Positions 27,501-37,153 of a DNA stretch of 64,000 nucleotides are shown here, in pieces. How positions within the stretch are numbered: the first letter of the stretch is position 1; each line of letters begins with the position of its first letter. The position numbers and the translations under genes are program-made. The notes below the pieces were generated by a model that was not told the origin of the DNA, ran no database searches, and saw nothing but the letters and a program-made list of their open reading frames with translations. Source of the stretch: Terana coerulea (Eukaryota > Basidiomycota > Agaricomycetes > Polyporales > Phanerochaetaceae); NCBI GenBank assembly GCA_024811115.1, contig JAKOGH010000645.1, positions 372,001-436,000 of the forward strand. The letters are read 5' to 3'.

Positions 27501-28803
27501 TGATCACATGCTACATACTCACAGGTTGTGATTATGGATTGTGAGTGACACTACCTTCTCGTTACCGTCCTGAAGCCATGCTCAGCGTCGCTGCAGCTGC
27601 GAAAACATCATCCTATGGAGGGGACATTTCAGCGGCACTGGTTCCGAAACCTCCGTCAACCTCACCATCCATGGCGGTAGTGGTACGTCGTTTGCTCGTG
27701 ATGGAGTACCTCTCCATTGCTGAATCGACCACTGCGACTGGTTCGGTTCGCAGCATTCACCGCGTCTGTCTGGCTCAATGATCACTTCCTCGGTAGTACT
27801 CCGGCCTCGCCTAACGCGGATGCAGCGAACGTGCTGTACTCGTTTGAGAACACAACTGTTCGCGTAGGAGAAGATAGCGTCATCACGGTACTGCAGGTAT
27901 GCTCATCACCTCTTGAAAGACCTTGAGTGGCATGTTGACTCGCTCAGGACCATATGGGCAATAACGAAACGCCGAACGGTATGAAATATCTTTCGGCTTG
28001 CTACCTGTGGTTGACGTCCGTCACACTATTTTGTAGAGCGATCCCCCAACGGCATTCCAGGCTTCCAGCTTAACGGAGGGAACTTCACAACCTGGAAGGT
28101 GCAAGGCAAGATTGGCGGTTACACCAAGTGAGTCCAAATCAAACCCTTCTAAGCCAGTTCCTGACCATGCACTCTCTACCTAGTTATCCTGACAAGGTAC
28201 GCGGCCTGCTCAACGAGGGCGGTCTCTTCGGCGAGCGCCTCGGCTGGCACCTGCCTGGATTCGACACCTCCGCCTGGGCCTCTCGTCCGCTCAGCGCCGG
28301 GTTACCAAACAACACGGCCGGCGTCGGCTTCTTCGTGACGACGTTCAAGCTGGACGTCCCCCCTGGTGTGGACGCGATGATGAGCTTCGTGTTCGACAAC
28401 GGGACCAGGGTCGGCCAGGACTACAGAGCGCTGTTGTTCGTGAATGGGTGGCAGTATGGGAAGGTAAGCATCCTTGGCTCAAGGTTGCATGCCTGAACAA
28501 CAACGCCGAACGACATTTAACGTCTTTAAGCGAGTGGCCAACGTCGGACCGCAGACGAAATTCCCTGTTCCGCCCGGGATTTTGGAGCAAAACGGAGAAA
28601 AGTGTGTTTCTTGCTACCAGGTTGACAGCTAAGGCTAGAAAGCTAATCGTGAATGCAGCACGGTGACAGTGGCGCTCTGGGCCCTCAGTAACTCTAAGGT
28701 GGTGCCTACCCTGGAGCTTGTCCTCGACCACGCAGTGGAAGGAGGTGTCGGCCTTGTTGCGGCGAATAACCCTCCGTGGTCTCCGCGGCCGCTAGGGATA
28801 TGA
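24541..28803 (+). CDS. Secreted GH35 beta-galactosidase
   Basis: Removes beta-linked galactose from plant wall polysaccharides outside the cell. About 19 exons give roughly 1,050 residues, the usual length of fungal GH35 enzymes, and every junction I checked keeps frame. The N-terminus is a signal peptide or anchor (LLSILLILYFFTYPGNVLSS). The TIM barrel begins '[20 protein letters not shown]' and 'SIYIHWGLTNPAPGVLDF'. The acid/base Glu is in 'VQVDNEYSQTP', joined over an intron after 25461; the nucleophile Glu is in 'YMPEFQGGAHNPWGGP'. 'GGTNWGGIG'-type sequence follows the barrel. C-terminal beta-domains end with two jelly-roll modules ('GLFGERLGWHLPGFDTSAW', 'FPVPPGILEQNGENTVTVAL'). Stop TGA 28801-28803. 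Many N-x-S/T sites support secretion. A plant-biomass role is inferred from the family. Confidence 0.95.
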
Positions 28804-29021
28804 ATTTCACTTTCACCATCGCAACGTCAATTGTGCCGCACGCAAGGCCAAATAAACAAGTGCACAGATTGGATGAGATTTCATTTGATTGCTGGCCAGA
28901 GACACTGTACAATAAAATTGAATGCGAGATAAAATGACAAATGACCCAAAGCATGACACAAATACAATGCAAAGCACGAACTAAATGGACAGCAAATAAA
29001 ACAAGGCACGACAGGAACCCT

Positions 29022-31330
29022 CTAGTCGATCTCCTCCATCGCAGAGGCGGAGGCCGACTCGAGCGGTGGGGGCGCATCGTCTGAGCTCGAGGCCGCTGGC
29101 GCCTCGGCGTCCTCATCGACGTCGAGACCGAGCGCGATCATGCGGTGGATGCGCTTGGCGAAGGAGGTGGGGTCGTCAAGCGTGAAGCCGGAGGTGAGGA
29201 GCGCGGTCTCGAAGAGGAGGAAAGTCAGATCGCGGACGGACTTGTCGGCCTTGTCTTCAGTAACCTTGCTCTTGAGCTCACGGACGATGGGGTTTGAGGG
29301 GTTCAGCTCGAGGGTCTTCTTAGACGCCATGTACGACGACATCGACGAATCGCGAAGTGCCTGCGCCTTCATGATGCGCTCCATATTGGACGACCAGCCG
29401 AACTGGCCGGTGACGAGCACGCAGGGCGAGTCGGTGATACGGTTGGAGACGACGACCTTCTCGACCTTGTCGCCGAGCGCCTCCTTGACGGCCTTGCACA
29501 GGTCCTCGAACTGCTTGGCCTCTTCCTCGCGTGCGCTCTTCTCCTCATCGGTCTCCTCCAACTCAAGACCCTCCTTGGACACGCAGACAAGCTTGTGGCT
29601 CTCGAACTCCTTTAGCTGGGTGATGGCGTACTCGTCGATGGGGTCGACAAGGAGAAGGACCTCGAAGCCCTTCTTCTTGAGCACCTCAAGGAAGGGTGAG
29701 TCCTTGACGGCGGAGAGCGATTCACCAGTGAGGTAGTAGATGTTCTTCTGAACCTCAGGCATGCGAGTAATGTAGTCTGAAGAATGTGGTCAGCGTATAC
29801 TTGGTAAGGCGCAATAGCGTGGGACGTACCCTTGAGCGAGGTCAGCTCCTCAGTGGACTTGGTGGTGTAGAAACGCAGATACTCAGCAAGCTTGCTGCGG
29901 TTCTGAGCATCTTCGTGGACACCGAGCTTGATATTCTTGCCGAACGCCTCATAGAACTTGTTGAAGTTGTCCTTGTCCTCGGCGATCTCGTTGAACAAAT
30001 CCATACACTTCTTGACGATGTTCTTGCGGATGACCTTCAAGATCTTGTTCTGCTGCAAGGTCTCACGGGAGATGTTGAGAGGCAGGTCCTCGGAGTCGAC
30101 AATACCCTTCACGAAGTTGAGGTACTCGGGGATGATGTCCTCGCAGTCGTCCATGATGAAGACGCGGCGAACGTAGAGCTTGATGTTGTTGCGCTTCTTC
30201 TTGCTCTCGAACAGGTCGAAGGGAGCACTAAAAGCGTCCCATTAGTACGAAAATTTGCAACCGGGGAAAATAAGCATACCGCTTAGGGATGTACAGGATA
30301 GCCTTGAACTCGAGCTGACCCTCGACGGAGAAGTGCTTCACGGCAAGGTGGTCTTCCCAGTCGTTGGTCAAGCTCTTGTAGAAGGCGCCGTACTCCTCGG
30401 CAGTGATATCGGAGGGATTGCGAGTCCAGATAGGCTTGGTCTTGTTGAGCTCCTCGTTCTCGACAGTCTTCTCCTTAACCTTCTTGGTCTTCTTCTTCTT
30501 GTCCTCCTCGTCGTCGACCTCCTCAATCTTAGGCTTGTCCTCCGATTCCTCAACCTCCTCCTCATCTTCGACCTCCTTCTCGACCTCCTTCGTCACCGCT
30601 AACTGAATGGGGTAGGAGATGAACTCGGAGTGTTTCTTGACGACGTCTTTGATGCGCTTCTCCTCGAGGTACTCAAGCTGGTCCTCCTTGAGGTGCAGGC
30701 GAATCTCGGTACCACGACCGATAGGAGGGTTGACTGTGTCGGGCGTGATGGTGAAGGTGCCACCGGCGGCGGACTCCCAGATGTATTGCTCGTCGTCGTT
30801 GTGCTTCGAGATGACCTGGACACGGTCGGCAACGAGATAAGCAGAGTAGAAACCGACACCGAATTGACCAATCATGGAAATGTCGGCGCCGGAGCTAAGA
30901 GCCTCCATAAAACCCTAAGACAAACCAGTTATTCAGGCGCACTGCATACATTAAGTGAAGGGGAAACGCACCTTTGTGCCGGACTTGGCAATCGTGCCGA
31001 GGTTGTTGACCATGTCAGCCTTGGTCATACCGATACCAGTATCGCGGAATCGAGAGAATCTTGTTCTCTTTGTCGGGGATGAGGCGGATAACAAGCTCCT
31101 TCTCGGAATCGAGGACGGACGGGTCCGTCAGCGACTGGTAGCGGACTTTGTCAAGAGCATCGGACGCGTTAGAGATGATCTCTCGTAGGAAGATCTCCTT
31201 GTTGGAGTAGAAGGTGTCTGTGCAAAGTTCAGAGTCAGACACGCCATATTGGCCAGGAAGAGCACGTACTGATAATGAGGTCCAGGAGCTGGGAGATCTC
31301 AGCCTGGAAACCAAAGCTCTCGGTTGCCAT
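29022..31330 (-). CDS. HSP90: Cytosolic Hsp90 molecular chaperone
   Basis: ATP-dependent chaperone for kinases and receptors. Exons 31270-31330, 30972-31217, 30280-30914, 29830-30227 and 29022-29776 total 2,095 bases. One extra C in the GHKL ATP-binding motif at about 31045 breaks the frame between 'DKENKILSI' and '[16 protein letters not shown]'; without it the length is 2,094, giving 697 residues. Landmarks: '[12 protein letters not shown]'-type start seen as '[20 protein letters not shown]', '[16 protein letters not shown]', a charged linker (about residues 210-270), the middle domain with '[20 protein letters not shown]', and the C-terminal dimer domain. The tail is MEEID rather than the usual MEEVD TPR-docking motif. 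The first intron follows codon 20, as often in fungal HSP90. Hsp90 is essential in fungi, so the indel is almost certainly a sequence error. Confidence 0.98.
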
Positions 31331-31758
31331 TTTTGTGGGTGGAATGGGTGAAGAGTCGTGAAAAGGTGGTCGTGAGGGGGGGAGGGTACGATGAAGGCGA
31401 GCGGAATGGCGTCCGAGTATAAGTACTACTGCCTTCAAAAATTCTCGAAGCTTCTGCCCTCTGTCCGCTTTTCGGCGACGCGTCCTCGACGCGTGGAACA
31501 TTCTGGCACTTGCCTTTCTGGGTATATTATGGGCGCTTCAAGATCAAGGTCCTCGAACGCTCTACGACATTGACCCTTGGAGACCCTTGGACGTCGGACT
31601 CTTCGACTGCGGCCAGGCCAGACGTCCTCTCAAGAATTATATTATCTCAAACTGTGCCGAAGGCTACTGCCCACAGCCTCACGTGCTACGGCGAGGAGCT
31701 GGGTTCATTGCAGGATCAATATGGATACAAGTGGCAAGCATTGGCGTTGTTTCGTCTA
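31331..31758. other. HSP90 promoter and 3' flank of ABM-like gene copy 1
   Basis: A 428-base gap. The side near HSP90 carries its leader and the heat-shock elements. The remainder reads as spacer and 3' flank of the ABM-like gene. Plus-strand frames here (31510-31857) run antisense into that gene and are not supported. Confidence 0.5.
31442..31454. promoter_or_regulatory. Heat-shock element upstream of HSP90
   Basis: The sequence TTCTCGAAGCTTC is three perfect alternating nTTCn/nGAAn units, the consensus for trimeric HSF1. It lies 112 bases upstream of the HSP90 ATG (31330, minus strand). A further two-unit element GAACATTC is at 31496-31503. Binding is inferred from the consensus and position. 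Confidence 0.78.
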
Positions 31759-32556
31759 TTACTTCGAGTACTTAGTCAATTTGGTCAACTTGACATCGAC
31801 ATCCGCGGAGTTCTTCATCTGCCCGATATAGCCCACAATATCTTTCGCAGTGACTAGAAGTTCCTTGAACCTCTACGGGGAACCGTCAGTACACGGTGGT
31901 TGAACGCGCCGGGTATGCCACATGATGAACAGCGGACGTACCTCCAAGCTATCCCAGCCAAGGAGGACCATGAACTTCATATCGTCCTCGACAACTGGGC
32001 CCCATCCACCAGCCCACTTCTTGAACTCCTCAGGGAACTCACGCCTTATCTTCGCATGGAGCTCCTTCAGATACTCCTGGAACTCGATGCGGTTGGTGGA
32101 CGCCTTCAAAGTCCAAAGCGCGAACTCGGGCGCGGGGGAGTCCAAGGCTCCGATTGGGACATCGAAGGTGCTGTGGTACATCCAGACAATTGAACTGAAT
32201 GCTTTGAAGAGCGCTTCTTTCAGCTTGGGATAGACCTCCTTGTCTTCCATCAAGGCCTTGTGGTGATCGTAGGATTCCCAAGCTGCTACAGTGAACATCT
32301 ATGACACAGCAGAAAGCTACTGCACAACGTACCGACGACGAGGTAGATATACTGTGGATCTTGCAGTTCAAGACCGTGCCACATGCTGAGTAGTGTTCAG
32401 CCACTCTGTCGCGATAGAATGACTAGCAAGGTACACTTACGTGATGGTTCCAGGCGTGTTGGCGAGCATCTCGAGACACTCATTGAAGACACTAGGATCG
32501 GCACGATATGCGTCGGTCGCTGTTCCTTTGACGAGTTCGTACGTAGGTTGCGACAT
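31759..32556 (-). CDS. Dimeric alpha/beta-barrel (ABM-like) protein, tandem copy 1
   Basis: Four exons (32441-32556, 32333-32385, 31942-32285, 31759-31872; 627 bases) give 208 residues in frame. The acceptor at 32286 is chosen because it restores 'YIYLVVAAWESYDHHKALM'. The N-terminus 'MSQPTYELVKGTATDAYRAD' and this WESxxxH segment resemble ABM-type ferredoxin-like folds, usually two such units per chain; 'MVLLGWDSLERFKELL' is the second half. Members include antibiotic-biosynthesis monooxygenases and uncharacterised stress proteins. No cofactor site is visible and the substrate is unknown. A second copy lies directly upstream on the same strand with identical exon lengths. A TATATATA stretch at 32635-32642 sits about 80 bases before the ATG. 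The fold call is moderate, the gene model strong. Confidence 0.8.
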
Positions 32557-32885
32557 GTTGTTATGGGCTGGATAGTCCCGGAGGCGTATGGCAAAGAGCT
32601 TCAAGTTGAGCCCTCTATAACGCATTAGAAGCGTTATATATACAATGTCGTGGCGTCTAGTGTGGTTCTGTGATGCACATAGGATTAATCATTGGCTAGT
32701 CAAAGCTGACGCATGCCGCCCAACCATAAGCAGGAGATAGGACGCTGACATTCTCACCATCGTACCAGCGAAACGGGGATCTTTGGGCGCGCTATCCAAT
32801 TCTCATTCGTGAGTAGCTGTATAGCCAAAAAGCGAGCTAAATAGAGCGATGGGTTACAAATAGTGAGCGTCATTGATTACTTAGT

Positions 32886-33675
32886 CTACTTCGAATACTT
32901 CGTCAATTTGGTCAACTTGACCTCGGGATCAGCGTAGTTCTTCAGTAGCTCGACATAGCCTACAATATCCTTCGCCTCGGCCAGAAGCTCTTTGAATCTC
33001 TGCGGGAACCGTCAGTAGGTGGTTGAACGCGTGGACGCGATACGATGAAAAGCGGACGCACCTCCAAGCTTTCCCAGCCAATGAGGACCAAGAACTTCCT
33101 ATCATCCTCGGCGACTGGACTCCATCCACTTCCCCACTTCTTGAACTCTTCGGGGTAGTCACTCCTTATCTTCGCGTGGAGCTTCTTCATATGCTCCTGA
33201 AATTCGACGCGGTCGGTGGACTCCTTCAAAGTCCAAAGCGCAAACTCAGGAACGGGGGAATCCAAGGCTCCGATTGGGACATCGAAGGTGCTGTGGTACA
33301 TCCAGACAATTGAACTGAACGCTTTGAAGAGAGCTTCTTTCAGTTTGGGATAGACCTCCTTGTCTTCCATCAAGGCCTTGTGGTGATCGTATGATTCCCA
33401 AGCTGCTACAGTGAACATCTATGTCACCACGGAAAGCTACTGCACGACATACCGATGGCGAGGTAGATATACTGCGGATCTTGCAGTTCAAGACCGTGCC
33501 ACATACTGAATAGTGTTTAGCCAGTCTGCTTGATAGCATGACTAGCAAGGCATACTTACGTGATGGTTCCAGGCGTGTTGGCGAGCATCTCGAGACACTC
33601 GTTGAGAACACTAGGGTCGGCCCGATATGCGTCGGTTGCCGTTCCTTTGACGACTTCGTACGTAGGTTGCGACAT
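32886..33675 (-). CDS. Dimeric alpha/beta-barrel (ABM-like) protein, tandem copy 2
   Basis: Paralogue of the neighbouring copy, with the same four exon lengths 116, 53, 344 and 114 (33560-33675, 33453-33505, 33062-33405, 32886-32999) and 208 residues. The start 'MSQPTYEVVKGTATDAYRAD' and the core 'WESYDHHKALMEDKEVYPKL' are almost unchanged. Most substitutions fall in the second barrel half and in the last exon, which reads 'LLAEAKDIVGYVELLKNYA' here against 'LLVTAKDIVGYIGQMKNSA' in copy 1. Two complete open copies with preserved splice sites suggest both are functional. The 5' leader contains an unusual G-run. TATATAT at 33758-33764 corresponds to the copy 1 promoter. Confidence 0.8.
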
Positions 33676-33698
33676 GTTGTTACGGACTAGACAGTTCA

Positions 33699-33719
33699 GG
33701 GGGGGGGGGGTGGGGGGCG
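33699..33719. repeat. Poly-G tract in the 5' leader of ABM copy 2
   Basis: Twelve consecutive G (33699-33710), one T, then six G. It lies about 25 bases upstream of the copy 2 ATG, within the expected leader, where copy 1 has ordinary sequence. It could form a G-quadruplex on the plus strand. Its length may be misreported, as homopolymers are often miscalled. Confidence 0.7.
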
Positions 33720-34269
33720 GCAAAGAGCTTGAGCCCTCTATGATGCGTTAGAAGCGTTATATATGTTTTCGTAGCGTTTGGTGTGGTTCTATGATGTCCA
33801 CAGGATTGATCATCGGCTAGCTAACGCATGCCCAACCATAAGCAAGAGATAGGAAATTGACATTCCATATCAGCGAAACGGGGATCTTCGGGCGTGCCAT
33901 CTAAATCTCATTCGTGAGTAACTGTATAACCAGAAAGCCAGCTGAATAGAGCGCACTAACGGAAGTAAATTGTCTCCGACTCGGACAGTATATGGATGAC
34001 TGGCGGTATTTGTCATTACCGAAACATTCACGGGTGGAATTGCTTCATATGTCTGCGGTTTACTGTCTAAAATATGAACCTCTGAAGCTTTGCATGAGCA
34101 ACACGCAGGTTCGTACTCTCCATAGCTCGGCAACGACACTGGTCAAATCTGGCTTACTGGCTGCTAAGTACAGCATCGAACTTCTGCAAGAAAAGCCTTT
34201 AGCGGGTTATCATTCTTTCATCAGATAAGGCGCACCTTCAAACTGATCCAACCTTGAGACATTATAAAT

Positions 34270-34835
34270 TGCCTACCGTTCTCCACGACAGCGCTCAAAG
34301 GCGCCCACAACCAGCTCGTGCTTGATGGCCCCTCGATGACGGCAAGCAAATGCTTCAGTCTGTCCAAACTCCAGAGACTCGTTTCGGTGCGTGTCATCAT
34401 GCAGAGCCCAGATTGAGATCTCCGTCATCGGGGCGCTGAGTGCTCGATACAGGTCGCCGTGCAGTGTGCAACACCGAAGCAGCGTCTTCGCTGCAGTGTC
34501 GCATATTTTAGAAAAACGGGCCGGACCCTTCGTAACGGCCTGATGGTTGGTGCTCTATGGATTCCCAATCTTGTTCAGATCAGGTCAAGACGCGTAGCAA
34601 GTACGTTTGCGGTGAGTCTGGGCACGTAAGAATAATAGACGTATTGTAGGCTGCGGACCTCTAGACCGTGCCAGCATCTGCCCAACACAAATTCAGCCAC
34701 GTCAGATCGTCAAAGGCTTGTACACATACGCATGTGCTCCCGGCATGTAAGCGAGCAGCTCGAGGCATTCCTTGAAAGATACTGGTATCAGCCTTGTAGG
34801 GGTCGCTCGCAACAAGCTTGGCAGTCCTACTCGTA
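34270..34835 (-). pseudogene. Decayed third copy of the ABM-like gene
   Basis: Fragments in order on the minus strand match the two intact genes. At 34735-34825 'SDPYKADTSIF' and, one frame over, 'ECLELLAYMPGAHA' match 'TDAYRADPSVFNECLEMLAN'. At 34630-34675 'WHGLEVRSLQYVYY' matches 'WHGLELQDPQYIYL'. At 34548-34573 'DWESIEH' matches 'AWESYDHH'. At about 34390-34520 'AAKTLLRCCTLHGDLYRAL' and 'APMTEISIWAL' match the 'LKEALFKAF' to 'PEFALWTL' region. At least two frame changes are present, no start resembling MSQPTYE is seen and the last exon is not recognisable. It is far more diverged than the other pair, so it reflects an older duplication. A divergent gene damaged by sequence errors cannot be excluded. 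Confidence 0.55.
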
Positions 34836-35212
34836 TGCACAGGTCAATAGCACCGTGACAAAGCGACCAATTCGCTCACGGTTTACGTTACGAGAAGAAA
34901 GCCCCAGCTGCATCCATGATAAGTCAGGGTTCTCGTAATCGGAAGCTAGGGGCACTAGGGGATCAGCCAGTAAAGCTCCACAACGCCGTCCTCACAATTT
35001 AAACATTGCGAGACACTGAACAGAGCCAACTGGCACGTGTCGTATTGCATGATTCTCGTAGAATTACAATTTTGCAGAAGAATGTTGAATTACTTCGCGT
35101 TGAATGGCATCTCCAGCTGTACTAGTAATTAGTGACATGAAGCGCAAGACGACGGTAGCACTCACTATTCAGGAACCATACGAACACATACACATCTGGG
35201 TAGACATGGCTG
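34836..35212. other. Intergenic, no gene seen
   Basis: 377 bases between the ABM relic and the GNAT stop codon. AT-richer, with a short plus-strand ORF from 35104 that runs antisense to GNAT. Nothing recognised. Confidence 0.5.
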
Positions 35213-36001
35213 CTAAACCTTTCTATCAATCGCCCTCTGTACCGACTCTTTTGCGCCGCCTTCCCAGTCGTCCCAGCATATTCCGAGTAGCACGGTATCC
35301 CTCCCAGGATGTTCCGGCCACTTGTCCGTCTCCCTCGCCTTCTTTCCGTCACGAGCAAGTGCTGGGGGTAGGACCCAATGCCACCGAATCACGCCCTCCC
35401 GCTTAAATCCCATCCTCTCCGCCAGCCGAGCCGACCCTTCGTTCTTGCTGTGCGCGCACCACTGTACGCGGCGCAGTCCAGCCCCGGGTGGGCTAGCGGT
35501 AGGCAAGTCCAAGCAGTACTTCAGCAGAACGCCGACCGCGTTGCTGGCGACGTGCGTGCGCTGGAATTCCGGCAGGATAACGACGAACGCGATTTCGGTG
35601 GAGAGGTTGGCCGTCGACGTGTGGAACAGACCGATGATGCCCGCGAGGCTGCCGCCGTCGAGCTCGGGATGCGCCACGTCCGGCTTCGTTTTGTCGACGA
35701 CGGCGAAGAGCAAGTTGGTCGGATCGCGTCGTACGTAGCGTTCCATGTACGTCAGGAGGTCCTCGTACGTTGACCAGTGGAATGGATAGTACCGGAACAG
35801 GTCTGCATCCTGCGACGCTTTGTCCCAGAAATGCCTGGCATGCACTGAGGGAACGAATGGGACGAGCTTGACGCGCTCGGTTTCCAGGCTGGTGGGGTGT
35901 ATGGGTAAAACGAAGTTGATGTCGTACGGGCTTGGTCCATAGAGCTCTGCTTCGGGGATAGTGCCACGCTCCGGAGCGACATAAGAGTTGGTGTAAGACA
36001 T
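35213..36001 (-). CDS. GNAT-family N-acetyltransferase (RimJ/RimL-like)
   Basis: A single exon of 262 residues, the only clearly intronless conserved gene here. The layout matches RimJ-type GNATs found widely in fungi: an N-terminal strand 'LETERVKLVPFVPSVHARHF', the beta-hairpin 'DGGSLAGIIGLFHTSTANLS', the strand 'TEIAFVVILPEFQRTHVASN' that carries the acetyl-CoA pyrophosphate loop in place of the usual Q/RxxGxG/A, and 'RRVQWCAHSKNEGSARLAER' with the Asn/Ala-Arg-xx-E element preceding 'MGFKREGVIRWHWVLPP'. Such enzymes acetylate small amines or protein N-termini; the substrate is not predictable. The ATG at 36001 directly precedes 'SYTNSYVAP'. Confidence 0.88.
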   Translation of the reverse strand: MSYTNSYVAPERGTIPEAELYGPSPYDINFVLPIHPTSLETERVKLVPFVPSVHARHFWDKASQDADLFRYYPFHWSTYEDLLTYMERYVRRDPTNLLFAVVDKTKPDVAHPELDGGSLAGIIGLFHTSTANLSTEIAFVVILPEFQRTHVASNAVGVLLKYCLDLPTASPPGAGLRRVQWCAHSKNEGSARLAERMGFKREGVIRWHWVLPPALARDGKKARETDKWPEHPGRDTVLLGICWDDWEGGAKESVQRAIDRKV

Positions 36002-36551
36002 CTTGGGCGGGCACTACTCTTGAAGCTTGGAGCTTGGGGGCAGAAATAGCGTCTTTGTAAGCGTGTTGCAATGAGTCACAACATCGCTTGACTGCGCTAT
36101 GACTCTATCTGCGCTAACCTGAGGAGTAATGGCATGATTCGGCATTTTCGATTGCGCAACCGGTAGGCTGCTACTTAGCCGGTTAGAGCCGCGCAAATGT
36201 GGTGATGAGGAGACCGACAAACGGTGGCACATTTCACGCTGCGGTATGTCGTAGAGTAGTGGGCAGTTGGAAGCTGGCAGTGAGTAAGTATAGCGAGTCG
36301 TGACTGGCAGTGAGCAAAGATCGCCTTCAAGTCGTGAAATGACGGCGGTGCGGGCGCCCGGCGTCAGAAGTCGTGAGCATCCAAAAAAAAAGTCGAGCTG
36401 ATGGGGCGACTGGCGATGAAAAAACCACAAGGCCGTTTCAACGCATTGTGCTTACACGGCGGAGCCACAAGTCGAATTTTCGCATTTAGATTCTGAATTC
36501 TGCGTATAATGTGTTGTTATGACTGTCAACAGAGGTAAATGCCAAAAGTAA
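36002..36551. other. GNAT upstream region, no gene seen
   Basis: 550 bases with the presumptive GNAT promoter and leader. A nine-A run occurs near 36384. Open frames (for example 36014-36430 minus) lack recognisable content. Confidence 0.5.
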
Positions 36552-36624
36552 TTCCTGACACGAGGAATTGAACCCCGGGCTATCGCGTGAGAGGCGATAA
36601 TGTTAGCCACTACACCATATCGGA
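36552..36624 (-). tRNA. tRNA-Glu (CTC), acceptor stem irregular
   Basis: The minus strand folds as tRNA-Glu: 5' acceptor TCCGATA, D-arm with GGTGTAGTGGCTAAC, anticodon stem ATCGC/GCGAT around CTCTCAC (anticodon CTC), and T-arm CGGGGTTCAATTCCTCG with one G-T pair. The 3' acceptor strand reads TGTCAGGA. It would pair with the 5' strand only if the inserted A were absent (TGTCGGA). So there is a one-base bulge in the acceptor stem, from an assembly error or from a damaged gene. No intron. Confidence 0.85.
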
Positions 36625-37081
36625 TATCTTCTTCATCCCATTACAGTCCAGCTCATCGCACATTGTGGGCTAGGACAGCTTAGGCTTCTACCGGTGATCA
36701 CCGCGCGCCACAAAGTTACAGAAACCGGGCGCCCCTACTTCAGTACGAGGTGATAATCATTTAGTTTGGGCAAACCGAGGGCTCGGGACTGTATCTCAAG
36801 TGCTACTTGCGTTGCATGGCTACGGAATACTTATATAGGTGGTTGAAAAGTCCTTGCGTCTCAGACCATGATATCAGCAACTATTTTACTAGAGTCTAGT
36901 ATACATCTCTAATCTACTAGCACTTCACAAAACACTAGCCTCAAAGTTTGAAAGGCAGCTCTAGAAGTGCAACTTGTGAGAAACAATCATAAGTAATTTG
37001 GGAATACTGTTTAATGTTCAGTGTTAACTTTTGGGAAGTATCTGCCTGCCATGTAGTTCAAAATGAATCACATCCCTCTAT
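36625..37081. other. Spacer between the two tRNA-Glu genes
   Basis: 457 bases, AT-rich, without open frames of note. No third tRNA, 5S rRNA or repeat was recognised. Confidence 0.5.
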
Positions 37082-37153
37082 CTCCGATACGGGGAATCGA
37101 ACCCCGAGCTACCGCGTGAAAGGCGGTAATGTTAGCCGTTACACCATATCGGA
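37082..37153 (-). tRNA. tRNA-Glu (TTC)
   Basis: 72 bases including discriminator G. The acceptor stem TCCGATA/TATCGGA is perfect. Anticodon stem ACCGC/GCGGT encloses CTTTCAC (anticodon TTC). The T-arm CGGGGTTCGATTCCCCG is perfect. D-arm GGTGTAACGGCTAAC as in fungal tRNA-Glu. Just downstream on the minus strand (plus positions below 37082) the sequence is T/C-poor, so no strong Pol III terminator is obvious. Same strand as the CTC isoacceptor 457 bases away. Confidence 0.95.

Larger units (their letters stand above)
31740..33960. repeat. Tandem segmental duplication of about 1.1 kb
   Basis: The unit of about 31740-32865 recurs at about 32875-33960 in the same orientation. Similarity covers the coding exons, the introns and at least 200 bases upstream: both promoters share 'GAAGCGTTATATAT', the 'AACCATAAGCA' segment, 'CGAAACGGGGATCTT' and 'CTCATTCGTGAGTA'. 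Divergence is spread over the unit, so the event is not very recent. Borders are estimated by eye. Confidence 0.8.

Noticed and set aside
21942..28803. NiCoT plus GH35 as a metabolic gene cluster
   Set aside because: The two functions are unrelated and the neighbours are housekeeping genes, so adjacency is probably chance.
30255..31082. Long plus-strand ORFs opposite HSP90
   Set aside because: They are Leu/Val-rich mirror frames of a codon-biased highly expressed gene, with no domain.
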